The notes beneath the pieces were generated by a model that worked only from the letters and a program-made list of their open reading frames with translations, was not told the DNA's origin and did no database searches. From positions 151,386 through 215,385 of the forward strand of contig JAETRI010000001.1 of NCBI GenBank assembly GCA_021770245.1: a stretch of DNA of 64,000 nucleotides. Reading direction: 5' to 3'. The position numbers and the translations under genes were made by a program. This stretch comes from Lachnospiraceae bacterium (lineage in GTDB: Bacteria > Bacillota > Clostridia > Lachnospirales > Lachnospiraceae). Each line of letters begins with the position of its first letter. The first letter of the stretch is position 1. Shown here piece by piece: positions 8,954-18,289 of this stretch.

Positions 8954-10048
8954 CTATTCCTCCGTCACATAAAAGTCCCCGTTTTCCAGTCGTTCCCTGA
9001 TTGTTTGCTCCGCCTCCCGCGTCCTGCTCTCCCACAGCCGGGCGGCCTCGTCCCAGCTTTCATACGCGCTCTCGCCCCTCTTATCCGGGATGGAATAATG
9101 CTCCTTTAGGTAGTTTCCCAGAAAGACGCTGCATTTTTCCATGCCGATCGCGTTCGTATGCCCGCCGTAATCCGCAAAATCCACCTCAAAATCGATGCTG
9201 ATCTCCCGATAATAATCGTTCATATTCAAATAGCCGTATCCCGCTTCCCGCACAATATCGGAAATATAATTGTACTGTCTCTGTTTTTCCTCCGTCATGG
9301 TATTCGGCGCGACCACGAACAGGGCATCCAGCCCGTTTTCCTGCAGATACGCAAGAAGCTCCCGAAGCACCTCCTCCTGCTCCGCAGGAATAGCCTGGCG
9401 CTGCGTCACCCCGGAATAGTCCGCCATCTCGCTGGGGCCCACCTCGTCCTTGACGACCGCCCCCTTCATCGGGTGGCGGCGGGAATAGGCAAATGTGGCC
9501 AGCTGACCGGGCTGGATCAGCGTTTTCCAGTTGGAATGATATTTAAACAGGTCGAAGTAATAGGAATATCTGCCTTCCTCCTCCCCTTCGGGCACCAGAT
9601 CCCGGATCGTCTCAATCCTATTTAAGGAGTACTTCATATTATCCGTTACCCCCCTGGTATAGGCCATATTTTCCATCAGCCGTTCCTCCGGCCCCAGGTA
9701 CATACGCAGTTCAAACACATACAAAGACGGATTCTGGGTCTTTTCCGCCTCCTTTACCAGATGGATGGCCGCCCTGGGACGCTGCATATTGGAAGATAAG
9801 GGATAGCAGGCAATCCCGTACTCCTCCCAGATCTTCGGCGCCGCGAAGCAGGGATAGACCGGGCTGGAGCCGATCATTACCACGTCCAGGCTGTTTGGTT
9901 TCTCCCCGTAAAACCCGTTGAAAATATCCTTGATATCCCCGTTCGTCCTAAGACAATAGCTAAGCGGCACCAGAAGCAGGAAAAAGATGCATAAAAAGCA
10001 GATCCCGCCCGCTATTCCGTTCATTTTATTTCTTAAATAAGTTATCAT
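8954..10048 (-). CDS. Membrane-anchored SGNH-hydrolase-like protein
   Basis: The protein has 364 residues. One N-terminal membrane segment (about 10-32) is followed by an extracytoplasmic domain with MIGSSPVYP (putative nucleophile Ser about 61), an Asn block (APNT, Asn about 249) and a DYGGH motif (Asp about 293, His about 297), the layout of SGNH/AlgX-DltD-like proteins. These often transfer or remove acetyl groups on exported polysaccharides, sometimes with a membrane-bound O-acyltransferase; an acyltransferase-3 gene is present at 48403-49536. The ATG at 10048 overlaps the stop of the upstream GT4 gene as ATGA. The family call is good for the fold; acetyl transfer is inferred. Confidence 0.65.
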   Translation of the reverse strand: MITYLRNKMNGIAGGICFLCIFFLLLVPLSYCLRTNGDIKDIFNGFYGEKPNSLDVVMIGSSPVYPCFAAPKIWEEYGIACYPLSSNMQRPRAAIHLVKEAEKTQNPSLYVFELRMYLGPEERLMENMAYTRGVTDNMKYSLNRIETIRDLVPEGEEEGRYSYYFDLFKYHSNWKTLIQPGQLATFAYSRRHPMKGAVVKDEVGPSEMADYSGVTQRQAIPAEQEEVLRELLAYLQENGLDALFVVAPNTMTEEKQRQYNYISDIVREAGYGYLNMNDYYREISIDFEVDFADYGGHTNAIGMEKCSVFLGNYLKEHYSIPDKRGESAYESWDEAARLWESRTREAEQTIRERLENGDFYVTEE

Positions 10049-11172
10049 TTTGCCTCCCGGAGTCTCAAAAGGTAGCGCGTCCATTCCGCGCACACCCGGT
10101 CGGGATGATAGGCCTCTGCCAGTTCGGCCGCTTTTTGTCCCATCCGCTCCGCTTCCTTCCTGTCAGAAAGCATCCGTTCCAACGCGCGTTCCAGGCCCGC
10201 GGTATCCCCCGGCGCGATGAGCAGGCCGTTTTCCCCGTCCCGGATCAGCTCCGCCGGGCCTCCGCAGGGGCAGTCCGTGGAGATCACCGGCAGGCCCATG
10301 CACATGGCCTCTATCAGCGTATTGGGCATCCCCTCGCTGTAGGAGGAAAGGACGAATACGCTTCCCGCATAGATCCGCTCCGCCACGTCCTCCACAATCC
10401 CCGGGAAACGGATGCGCCCTCCCAGGCCCAGTTCCTCCGCCAGGTTCTCCAGCTTTTTACGGCAGGGCCCGTCCCCGCACAGCACCAGGGAATAATCCGG
10501 ATACCGCTCCGCCAGGGCCGCAAAGGCGCGGACGAGCATCTCGTGGTTTTTGTTTTCGTCCATCCTGCCCACCGCATAGACGGCCTTCTCCCGCTCCCCC
10601 AAAAAAGGAGGGCGGATAAACGCGGGATTTAGCGGGTTTTTCATCAAAACCGCCTTCCTGCGCACCCTCTTCGGGAAAAAATCCCGCGCCTGTTCTGTCT
10701 GCGCAATCACCCCGTCGGCCAGGGGGAAGCACAGGTACGCCAGCAGGCGCATCAGCCTGCCGCCGTATTCCTCGCGCGGTTCCCCCCGCACGGACACGGC
10801 CACGGGAATCCCCAGGAAACGGGAGGTGAGAATCGCCATCAGGTTATTTTTCCCGATAAAGGACAGGATCACGTCCGGCCGGTTCTCCTTCCAGATCCGA
10901 CGCAGCCGCCGGAACCTGCGCACGAAGTTTAACACCCTGCTGCGGCTGATCTCCTCCGCAGGAATCTCGCTGTACACCCGCCCGATCCGGGAAGACAGCG
11001 CATACTGATCCTGCCCTTCGTACTGATTGACCATGGTCACGCGCATCCCCCTGGCATTCAGGTACTCCGCCAGATTCACCAGGACACGTTCCGAACCGCC
11101 CCGGCGCAGGGCGCCGATGAACAACGCAATATGAAACTCCCTTTTCTCCAAGTCTTCGGCTCCTGTCCGCAT
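10045..11172 (-). CDS. Family 4 glycosyltransferase
   Basis: A 375-residue GT-B enzyme. GGSERVLVNLAEYL near the N-terminus is the usual GT4 acceptor-side motif. The C-terminal donor domain carries AVGRMDENKNHEMLVRAF and the EGMPNTLIEAMCMGLP segment with the conserved E-x7-E pair. It is a retaining, nucleotide-sugar-dependent enzyme expected to act on the lipid-linked glycan in the cytoplasm; the sugar is not predictable. It starts only 4 bp after the second asparagine-synthase-like gene and overlaps the SGNH gene by ATGA, so all three are translated from one transcript. Confidence 0.87.
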   Translation of the reverse strand: MRTGAEDLEKREFHIALFIGALRRGGSERVLVNLAEYLNARGMRVTMVNQYEGQDQYALSSRIGRVYSEIPAEEISRSRVLNFVRRFRRLRRIWKENRPDVILSFIGKNNLMAILTSRFLGIPVAVSVRGEPREEYGGRLMRLLAYLCFPLADGVIAQTEQARDFFPKRVRRKAVLMKNPLNPAFIRPPFLGEREKAVYAVGRMDENKNHEMLVRAFAALAERYPDYSLVLCGDGPCRKKLENLAEELGLGGRIRFPGIVEDVAERIYAGSVFVLSSYSEGMPNTLIEAMCMGLPVISTDCPCGGPAELIRDGENGLLIAPGDTAGLERALERMLSDRKEAERMGQKAAELAEAYHPDRVCAEWTRYLLRLREAK

Positions 11173-11176
11173 GCAT

Positions 11177-13093
11177 TTACTCCATATAACGATGATACCA
11201 CTGCTGGAAGGTGAAGAACGACCAGACCACCTTGGAATAATTCGCCCCGCTGGCAGGCCCGCCGTCTCCGGTTTTCAGGTAATTTCCCACCAGGCGGACG
11301 CAGTAATCCCCGTCGAAAATCCCCTGCCGCGCCAGATAGTCCCGATCGATCCACGATAGCAGTTGTTCCTTAAGAGGCCCGCGCAGCCATGCGTCCAGCG
11401 GCACACCGAAGCCCACTTTAGGCCGGTCCAGCAGCTCCTTCGGAATGTATTCATAGGCGATATCCTTCAGGATCCGCTTCTTATTGCCTCTGTCATATTT
11501 AAAACGGTGGGGCAGGCGGAAAGAGTACTCCATCACATCCCGGTCCAGAATCGGGCACCTCGCCTCCAGCGAGTATTTCATGGAAGCCCGGTCCACCTTG
11601 CAAAGGATATCGCCGGGCAGGTAAGTGTCCATATCCAGGAGCATCCTCCTGGTCTGCCAGTTCGCCACTTCGTATCCGCTCTCCTGCCGGTATTTACACG
11701 GCAGTCCCTCCCCCGGCACCAGCGCCTCGGCGATTTCGATATAACTGGGAGAGCCGAACTGGGTCTTCGTCTCCCGGTCCCTGTTCTGCGCCACCACACG
11801 CACCCGCAGGGGAAGCTTCTGCATCACTCCCGCCTGCCGCAGCCCCGGCAGGCCGCACAGAGCGTTCACCGCAGCCCCCGCGGCGTCCAGGGCCTGGGCC
11901 TGGGCCACATTTTCATAGATATTATACCCGCAGTAGAACTCATCCCCGCCGTCGCCGGATAAGGCCACCGTCACCCGCTGCCTGGCCAGGGCGGAAACCA
12001 GCATGGTAGCGATCTGAGAACTGTCCGCAAAGGGTTCGTCATAATATTCCGGGATGCTTTCCACCAGCCGGAGCATCTCTCCCTCGTCGATGATCCGTTC
12101 CGTATGATCCGTTCCCAGATAATCCGCCACGGCTTTGGCATATTTCGCCTCGTTGTACCGTTCCTCATGAAAACCGATAGAGAAGGTTTTCACCGGCTCC
12201 GTGGAGCATTCCTGGGCGATGGCCGTCACCAGGGAAGAATCATAGCCCCCGCTTAAGAAGCTTCCCAGGGGCACATCCGCGATCATCCGCGAGGATACGG
12301 AGCGCTTCAGCAGCGCCTTCAGCTCCGCCTTCGCCTGATCGTAATCGCGTACCGGATCCTGCGCCTGCCTGTGATAAACCTCCTTGATATCCCAGTATTT
12401 ACGGATCCAAAGGTCCCTTCCTCCCTTCTCCAGGGAAAAGGTCAGCACGCAGCCCGGTTCCAGCTTGTACACATCCTCGAAAATCGTATCCGGCGCATTG
12501 ATGTACTGTTGATAAAGGAAACGGGACAGCACGTCCCGGCGCATCCGTCCGGGAAATCCGGGGCAGGCCATGATGGGCTTTAATTCGGAGGCAAAGACCA
12601 GATTTTCCCCGTCCCTCCAATAATAAAGGGGCTTCTTTCCGATCCGGTCCCTCACCAGATGGACTTCCCGGGTCTTTCTGTCATAAAGAGCAATGGCGAA
12701 CATCCCGTTGAAACGTTCCAGACAGGAAATTCCCCATTGCAAATAGGCGGCAATGATCACCTCCGTATCGCAGTTGGAACGGAAGGGATAATCGGCCAGC
12801 TCTTTTTTCAGTTCCGGGAAATTGTAGATTTCCCCGTTATAAACCACGCTCACCCTGCCGGGACCGGCGGAGGGAGGGGCCGTCTTTTCCATGGAATGCA
12901 TGGGCTGATGCCCCAATTCGGACAGGTCCATGATGGCGAGCCGTCTTTGGGCCATCCCCACCCGGTATTCCCCGCCAGGCATGATCTGTACGCCCGCGTC
13001 GTCGGGTCCTCTGTGGAGCATGGTATCGTTCATTTTGGACAGTTCTTCCCGGCCGATATCCCTTTTGCTGATGAAACCGCAAATCCCGCACAT
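11177..13093 (-). CDS. asnB: Asparagine synthase-type glutamine amidotransferase (copy 2)
   Basis: A 638-residue AsnB-family enzyme: Cys2 glutaminase nucleophile (MCGICGF), HRGPDDAG, VVYNGEIYNFPEL, then the synthetase domain with the canonical SGGYDSS pyrophosphate loop and SGDGGDEFYCGY. It differs clearly from copy 1 in the loop sequences and C-terminus, so the two may act on different acceptors. Both are embedded between glycosyltransferase genes, 4-12 bp from their neighbours, which argues for a glycan or surface-sugar substrate over housekeeping asparagine synthesis. Either copy could in principle also make asparagine. Confidence 0.85.
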   Translation of the reverse strand: MCGICGFISKRDIGREELSKMNDTMLHRGPDDAGVQIMPGGEYRVGMAQRRLAIMDLSELGHQPMHSMEKTAPPSAGPGRVSVVYNGEIYNFPELKKELADYPFRSNCDTEVIIAAYLQWGISCLERFNGMFAIALYDRKTREVHLVRDRIGKKPLYYWRDGENLVFASELKPIMACPGFPGRMRRDVLSRFLYQQYINAPDTIFEDVYKLEPGCVLTFSLEKGGRDLWIRKYWDIKEVYHRQAQDPVRDYDQAKAELKALLKRSVSSRMIADVPLGSFLSGGYDSSLVTAIAQECSTEPVKTFSIGFHEERYNEAKYAKAVADYLGTDHTERIIDEGEMLRLVESIPEYYDEPFADSSQIATMLVSALARQRVTVALSGDGGDEFYCGYNIYENVAQAQALDAAGAAVNALCGLPGLRQAGVMQKLPLRVRVVAQNRDRETKTQFGSPSYIEIAEALVPGEGLPCKYRQESGYEVANWQTRRMLLDMDTYLPGDILCKVDRASMKYSLEARCPILDRDVMEYSFRLPHRFKYDRGNKKRILKDIAYEYIPKELLDRPKVGFGVPLDAWLRGPLKEQLLSWIDRDYLARQGIFDGDYCVRLVGNYLKTGDGGPASGANYSKVVWSFFTFQQWYHRYME

Positions 13094-13105
13094 GTTTACG
13101 CCTTT

Positions 13106-13846
13106 CTAAAGTTGATCCCGCACCGTGGCAAAGTGCTTGCATTCGTTATCTATGGTATCCAGAAGTTCCGCATTTCTTTCCGCAATCAGCGTACGGAAAT
13201 TTTTCAGGTTATCGTATCCCCTCTTCGTCCAGGAATAGGGATGGGTTAAAATCTGCACCTTATCATTGGAAAACAGGGTCTCCCGATCCGGGATCCCGTA
13301 ATTCCAACGATGCTGGGCATCGGAAATATATTTTACCGCCAGGCTGGTCTGAGGTGTTATCCGTTCGGCAAAGGTGAAGTATTCGTCCTGATAGGCATTG
13401 ATGATACCCGGCAGCTTGATGTCCTCCCGCAGAATATCCGCAGACGGCCTGTGAATGGAAAACTCCATGATCTCAAATCCCAGCATCTCGCTCAGGACGT
13501 TTACCTCCTGCAGGATCTTCTTTCGGATCAGATCCATATCCGTCAAACCGTTCAACGCAAAATGAAGGCCGATCTCATGGCCCCTCTCATGCATGTATTT
13601 GATCATGTCCATATTCCGTTTGGACAGGATGTTATACGCATTGTTGGTCCACTGGAAAAAATAGGTGGAGGTGAAATCCATGGAAAGCTCCAGCCGGGAC
13701 AGGGCAAAGGCCCGGTCCACCGAAAATTCCACGTCATGCCGCATAATGATAAACTGGTCCTTCCCCCTCGCCTGCTTGAAATTGGCCCCTCGGCCGCTTT
13801 CCCGTATCAACTGTATGATTTCCTTATATTCTTTATATGAAAACAT
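13106..13846 (-). CDS. Polysaccharide-deacetylase-like protein
   Basis: The protein has 246 residues from the ATG at 13846, preceded by GAAAGGC; the frame further upstream overlaps the previous GT4 gene. The MRHDVEFS motif (about residues 39-46) matches the first catalytic motif of CE4/NodB deacetylases (HDD-like, here HDV), and GHEIGLHF (about 115-122) matches the zinc-binding His motif. These proteins often occur in polysaccharide loci and may de-N-acetylate an amino sugar. No signal peptide is seen, so it would act in the cytoplasm. The HDV in place of TFDD weakens the assignment of catalytic activity. Confidence 0.65.
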   Translation of the reverse strand: MFSYKEYKEIIQLIRESGRGANFKQARGKDQFIIMRHDVEFSVDRAFALSRLELSMDFTSTYFFQWTNNAYNILSKRNMDMIKYMHERGHEIGLHFALNGLTDMDLIRKKILQEVNVLSEMLGFEIMEFSIHRPSADILREDIKLPGIINAYQDEYFTFAERITPQTSLAVKYISDAQHRWNYGIPDRETLFSNDKVQILTHPYSWTKRGYDNLKNFRTLIAERNAELLDTIDNECKHFATVRDQL

Positions 13847-13863
13847 GGATTCATGCCTTTCTT

Positions 13864-14982
13864 TCAGGAAGCGTCCGCCCTCTTTTGGCCGCACACCTCT
13901 TCGATATAATCGCACCATTGCTCATAGACAGCCTGTCCGTTTGCGATGTCCGCGATTTTCCGCGCGTTTTCTCCCATCCGCTCCGCCTCCCCCGGATGCT
14001 CGATGAGATAACAGATCCCTTCCGCCATCCGGTCCTCATCCTTGATCGGCACCAGCAGACCGTTATAACCGTCCTGCATCACCGTCCGCGGCCCTCCGCA
14101 GGGACAGTCCGTGGCCACGATGGGAAGTCCCAGGGCCATGGCCTCCAGAAGCGCATTGGGAAGTCCTTCCCAATCCGAGGAAAAGGCATATACCGCCGCA
14201 CCGGGCAGCACCCTTTCCAGTTCGTCGCTGGCGCCCATCAGAGCCACATAGCTTTCGGCCTTTTTTTCCGCGATCAATGCCTCCAGAAGCTCCTTTGTTC
14301 CGTCAAAGGAATCCCCGCCATAGATTTTCAGATCGTAATCCGGATGCCTTTCATGTACCTTCACAAAGGCCCGGATGAGCATCAACTGGTTCTTAAAATC
14401 CACCAGCCTGCCGGACTGCACCACGGTTTTACTGCGTGCCGCCGGTTTGGGCACTCCCAGATACTTGGGGTTAACGGGATTCAGAATAATCCGGGATTTT
14501 TGCTGCGTCCCCTTCGGGAAAAAGGCCCGCTGTCCCTCTGTCTGGAACACACACCCTGCCGCCCTGGGAAACAGCAGGGGGATCTGGATCCGGTCTGACA
14601 GGGACTCGTAATGCCCGGCAGGGTCGGTGCGGATGGAAATGATCACCGGGAGCTTCATCCCGACCGTGGCCGTCAGCGCCCTGTAATTGGCCTTCCGGGC
14701 AAAGGCGATCAGCACATCCGGTTTCTCCTCCTTCACGAAACGGCGCAGATGCGTGACGCGCCGCAGGATCTGCACCGGCCTGGATGCCTTCTCATCCGCC
14801 TCGGTTAAGCCTACGTGGACGCGCCGGATCCCCGGATCCAGCCTGAATTCATTTTCCCCATACCATTCCGTGGCAATCCATACCTCATGCCCCTCTTCGT
14901 GAAACTGATGCGCCAGGTTGGTCACCACCCGTTCGGCACCGCCCTGCTCCAGACAGTTTAAATGAAATGCTATTTTCAGCAT
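13864..14982 (-). CDS. Family 4 glycosyltransferase
   Basis: A 372-residue GT-B enzyme started at the ATG at 14982 (ribosome site GGAAAGG), because MLKIAFHLNCLEQGGAER is the usual N-terminal strand and glycine loop of GT4; the frame extends further upstream but without family similarity. The donor domain has QSGRLVDFKNQLMLIRAF and the segment EGLPNALLEAMALGLP with the conserved Glu pair. It is the first gene of the left glycan block, and the 76 bp upstream probably hold its promoter (a TTGGAA hexamer is visible, but no convincing -10). The next gene upstream is the AT-rich DNA glycosylase gene. Confidence 0.86.
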   Translation of the reverse strand: MLKIAFHLNCLEQGGAERVVTNLAHQFHEEGHEVWIATEWYGENEFRLDPGIRRVHVGLTEADEKASRPVQILRRVTHLRRFVKEEKPDVLIAFARKANYRALTATVGMKLPVIISIRTDPAGHYESLSDRIQIPLLFPRAAGCVFQTEGQRAFFPKGTQQKSRIILNPVNPKYLGVPKPAARSKTVVQSGRLVDFKNQLMLIRAFVKVHERHPDYDLKIYGGDSFDGTKELLEALIAEKKAESYVALMGASDELERVLPGAAVYAFSSDWEGLPNALLEAMALGLPIVATDCPCGGPRTVMQDGYNGLLVPIKDEDRMAEGICYLIEHPGEAERMGENARKIADIANGQAVYEQWCDYIEEVCGQKRADAS

Positions 14983-15058
14983 AAAAGCCTTTCCGCCTAA
15001 TTCCGACCTTCTATTTACAACAGACGATTGACAGTTCCAAGAAAAATAAGTGATTTTC

Positions 15059-15664
15059 TCATCGGCGCGGAGGTACAGAAATAAACTTGCTGTCCTTTTC
15101 CACAAACCGCCAAAGATATTCGACGGCATCACCTGCGTAATCGATATTGATTCGTTTTGTTGCAGCAACATCTGAAACATTATAGCCTATGTCTTCTATA
15201 TAGAGTTCATCGCCACATAAATCCAGTCCATAGTGCTCTGAACCGATTCCCATAGCCTGAGATAATTTCCCGGGCCCGTTGCATAGATCCCGTATAGACT
15301 GTTGCTTTCTTCTTTTTTTCATAAGCTCCAATCCGGCGCTCGGATGCAAAGCCCTAATAAGAATGACTTCCGGAAATCCCGAACGATTCACAACAATATT
15401 CATGCACCTATTTACGCCGTATATCGTATAAATATATGCAAAGCCCCCCTCGCCATATTGAATTGCAGTCCTGTCGGTATAAAGGGAGCGATAGGCATGG
15501 GAAGCAGCATCATGTGGGCCGATATATGCCTCCACTTCCACAATGATTCCCTTTGTCGTTCCCTCCGTATCATGATGCACAATTTGCTTTCCAATCAATT
15601 CCGGAGCAACCTTCAATCCGGAGCGTAAATAAAAACTTCTGTCAAGCTTCATAATAATTCCCAT
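15059..15664 (-). CDS. DNA-3-methyladenine (alkyladenine) glycosylase, AAG/MPG family
   Basis: A 201-residue protein of the AAG family, which excises alkylated purines. Conserved blocks are visible: LDRSFYLR and APELIGKQIV near the N-terminus, the active-site segment IIVEVEAYIGPHDAASHAY (catalytic Glu within VEVEAY), YIYTIYGVNRCMNIV, VILIRALHP and NGPGKLSQAMGI. The start could be 15664 or 15652 (MKLDRSFY). It lies 21 bp after the FAD oxidoreductase gene and is probably in one operon with it. Like the two genes upstream it is AT-rich compared with the glycan blocks on either side, which suggests a separate origin. Confidence 0.92.
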   Translation of the reverse strand: MGIIMKLDRSFYLRSGLKVAPELIGKQIVHHDTEGTTKGIIVEVEAYIGPHDAASHAYRSLYTDRTAIQYGEGGFAYIYTIYGVNRCMNIVVNRSGFPEVILIRALHPSAGLELMKKRRKQQSIRDLCNGPGKLSQAMGIGSEHYGLDLCGDELYIEDIGYNVSDVAATKRINIDYAGDAVEYLWRFVEKDSKFISVPPRR

Positions 15665-15685
15665 ATGCCTGCCCTAACCAGCATT

Positions 15686-17116
15686 CTAAGCAGAAGTCTC
15701 CAATGTCCTAAAAGAGCCTACCAGCTTATCAACTCTTTCTATAATGGATTCGGCTGCTATGATACCTGTTGCCGCCGAATATACAATCCCCTGGCTCAGA
15801 CCGGCCCCGTCCCCAACCGCGAACAAATTCGACAACGCCGTTTCCATACATTCCGATACCTGCACCTTATCCATACACCATTCAAATGCAGGTCCATATA
15901 ACAAATTATTATCATCGCCAATCCCGGGGAAAATATGATTCAGAGAGTCAATAAACTTCATAAATTCTTCTGAAAAGAATGAGTCAGCTACAACGGCTCT
16001 TATATTAGCAGTTTGATACTTCTCTCCTCGCAGATAAGCTGCATTTTCTTGCGGATCCGTTATTTTTCCCTGCCTAAAATCTCCCAGAGTCTGAACTAGC
16101 AGAGTATCCGCCGCCGCTGCCTTAAATCGTTTCGCTATAGCAGCATACTCATCGGGTTTAGGATATGATAATAAGATATTAAAATTCCCGAATCCTTCTT
16201 CAGAAAATCTCTCATTTTTTTCCGTATACGGAGAATGCCCCCCAACGATGGCATAACCGTCGCAATTCGTCATAATTACCTTTCCTTTTCTGCAAAAGCA
16301 ATGCATTTTTATTTTTCTGTCTTCCCCTAATTCCCGATAAATTTTAGGATCAAAGGATAATTCCGATAAAGGCTTTAAATATTTTTGTGGCATTTCTACA
16401 CGAAGCCCGAAATAAAAACCTGTTTTTCGGAACCCCACTCCCATAGGGCTTAAAATCCGTTGCAGCCAGGACGCACCGCTCTTCCCGACAGCCATTACCA
16501 CATAATCCGCAGTACATACCAGGTCACACCCCGCATAGATCTGATATTTCTCATCTTTCAAAGCAATATGTGTCACAAATGTTTCATATTTTATTTGAAT
16601 CGGAGATCTGTGAATCAATCCATCAATAAATCCATCTAAAATATGTATTAGATTGCTGCTTCCCATATGAAGTACATCGTAGTATTTAGCAGATAGCCTC
16701 TCCTCTGAAAATAACTTTTTATATTTTTCCTGTATGTTCCCGTCAGGCTTCCCTTTATATTGTGATACGCCGTCATATTGAAGCAATGTCTCCGTAATAT
16801 GTGAAATATAGTCCTTACGCGTTCCGGATGAAAGAGAAGCGATAGTGGCATTATCGCCTCCCACACTCAAATCCTGGATCATTTTTCCATCAGAAAAAAG
16901 TCCGGCCCCGCCTCCTCCGGATAAAATTGAACAATACGGACAATGCCTGCATATCCCATCCTGTTTTGCAGGACAAAGCCTATCCGAAATAGCTTTTCCT
17001 CTCTCAAGTATTATTATTTCCAGATCAGTTCTCCCAGTCTGATGAATAAAATCTTTTATCCTATGAGCACAAAACAATCCAGAAGGGCCTGCCCCAACTA
17101 TACATATTTTTTTCAT
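15686..17116 (-). CDS. FAD-dependent oxidoreductase (COG2509-like)
   Basis: A 476-residue flavoprotein. GAGPSGLFCA at residues 8-17 is the Rossmann FAD-binding glycine motif. The segment CRHCPYCSILSGGGGAGLFS (about residues 56-75) and the C-terminal FAVGDGAGLSQGIVYSAATG are typical of the COG2509 family of uncharacterised FAD dehydrogenases. The Cys-rich CPxK-CxxCPYC stretch could be redox-active or metal-binding. It lies 15 bp after the dCTP-deaminase-like gene and 21 bp before the DNA glycosylase gene. The substrate of this family is not known, and the association with nucleotide and DNA-repair genes here is noted without a proposed reaction. Confidence 0.8.
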   Translation of the reverse strand: MKKICIVGAGPSGLFCAHRIKDFIHQTGRTDLEIIILERGKAISDRLCPAKQDGICRHCPYCSILSGGGGAGLFSDGKMIQDLSVGGDNATIASLSSGTRKDYISHITETLLQYDGVSQYKGKPDGNIQEKYKKLFSEERLSAKYYDVLHMGSSNLIHILDGFIDGLIHRSPIQIKYETFVTHIALKDEKYQIYAGCDLVCTADYVVMAVGKSGASWLQRILSPMGVGFRKTGFYFGLRVEMPQKYLKPLSELSFDPKIYRELGEDRKIKMHCFCRKGKVIMTNCDGYAIVGGHSPYTEKNERFSEEGFGNFNILLSYPKPDEYAAIAKRFKAAAADTLLVQTLGDFRQGKITDPQENAAYLRGEKYQTANIRAVVADSFFSEEFMKFIDSLNHIFPGIGDDNNLLYGPAFEWCMDKVQVSECMETALSNLFAVGDGAGLSQGIVYSAATGIIAAESIIERVDKLVGSFRTLETSA

Positions 17117-17131
17117 TTAACCACCGTCAAA

Positions 17132-17977
17132 TCAAGAAAATTGCACTCTGCAGTCATTTGTACACAGGACAAAACTTTCCGGCATACCAAATATGGGTTT
17201 GCTTTCTTCCACTTCTGCCGATTCAGCCTCCCTGACCAACACAGGCTGCAGGGTTTTTACCGAAAGAAACACAGTTGCTGCTGTTAAAAGAATCGTGATC
17301 ACTGCCAGCAGAATGGTAATTATCGTAATGATAGTACTCAACGTTTGGTGAGATGCCTGCTTTGCCTCATTGGACGCCTGCTCCGCCTTTTTAGACGCAT
17401 TTTCGGCTTTATCCCGCGCTTTTTTTGCTTCCTCTGCTAAATTGATAATCGCGCTATGCTTCACGGAACGTATACAGAATTTCTCTAATGTAATATCGTT
17501 ATAATCTCCTCCATAGGAATCCTCTACACCGACAGATGACTCTAATCGGTGATAGACAATATTCAGGATATGCATACCCTGCTTTAATTTAATCTCTTCA
17601 TCCGACATATTATGCAGCAAAGCAACAATTGCCCCATGGTAACCCGGATCAATCGGCGGCTGTACGGCTAAAAGGAGTCCCTTCCTGATCAGTCCAAAAG
17701 CCAGTGAAACACTGCCGCAGACATCGAGAGGCATACACAATTTCTCTTTTGAAATCACAAAAAAAGTTGCCCGGGGAGGGATACAGGCCTCTTCATTTTC
17801 TCCCAGCTTCTTTATATCCGGTTCCTCTTTTTCCGAACAAACGTAATATTCATTTCCTAATGTCAGATCATAACTTGCCGCCTGAAGATTTTCCCTTATG
17901 AAGGGATCAATAAACTTATACGTATGTTTTTGAGTCTCATTCATCCGGGCATTAATTTCTCTTTTTGTCAGAACCAT
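17132..17977 (-). CDS. dCTP-deaminase/dUTPase-fold domain on a C-terminal membrane anchor
   Basis: Residues about 20-150 of 281 resemble dCTP deaminase: FIRENLQAASYDLTLGNEYY, CGSVSLAFGLIRKG, and PIDPGYHGAIVALLHN. A helical, Ala/Lys/Glu-rich coiled-coil-like segment (about 178-212) and one long hydrophobic helix (213-240) follow, then a short tail. Enzymatic dCTP deaminases are cytosolic and about 180-200 residues, so the anchor is unusual. The Glu used for catalysis in Escherichia coli Dcd (in IVLEF after the IDPGW motif) aligns by eye with Leu here, so the domain may bind nucleotides without deaminating them. First gene of an AT-rich trio; ribosome site GGAG before ATG 17977. Confidence 0.7.
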   Translation of the reverse strand: MVLTKREINARMNETQKHTYKFIDPFIRENLQAASYDLTLGNEYYVCSEKEEPDIKKLGENEEACIPPRATFFVISKEKLCMPLDVCGSVSLAFGLIRKGLLLAVQPPIDPGYHGAIVALLHNMSDEEIKLKQGMHILNIVYHRLESSVGVEDSYGGDYNDITLEKFCIRSVKHSAIINLAEEAKKARDKAENASKKAEQASNEAKQASHQTLSTIITIITILLAVITILLTAATVFLSVKTLQPVLVREAESAEVEESKPIFGMPESFVLCTNDCRVQFS

Positions 17978-18289
17978 AACAATTTCTCCAGTGTATGATA
18001 CATGAAAGCCTCTCTTCCGTTTCCTAAATATGTGGTGTTTGTTGTTATAAATATATAGAACCAGAATAACACTTTCTTGTTTATGTCACAAGATCCTTTT
18101 CCCCATTCTACAGTTGATAAACAGCATTGGCTACAGTTCTTCCTTTCTTGTCGACGACCCAATAAAAAGAGATTAGTACTGCAGGCGACCCAAATCCGGA
18201 CTGCAGATGAGAAATAGCATTCGCGATTTCTTATCGCGCTGCCGCACAGGACGCGGCATAAAAGAGTTAAAGTATCCCGGCATCCCTCT
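17978..18289. other. 312-bp gap: possible promoter and a composite hairpin element
   Basis: 17978-18165 is AT-rich leader sequence for the dCTP-deaminase-like gene; on the minus strand a TTGTGA hexamer and a TATTCT hexamer 17 bp apart (around 18062-18090) are a weak promoter candidate. 18181-18266, read on the plus strand, is a copy of the family II composite element (conserved CCCAAAT block, GAGAAATAGC hairpin and GCTGCCGC hairpin). It has no plus-strand gene after it, unlike the other full copies. Confidence 0.5.

Noticed and set aside
17968..18162. 64-codon minus-strand frame upstream of the dCTP-deaminase-like gene
   Set aside because: Covers the likely promoter and leader, no ribosome site, composition unlike a membrane or soluble protein of known type.
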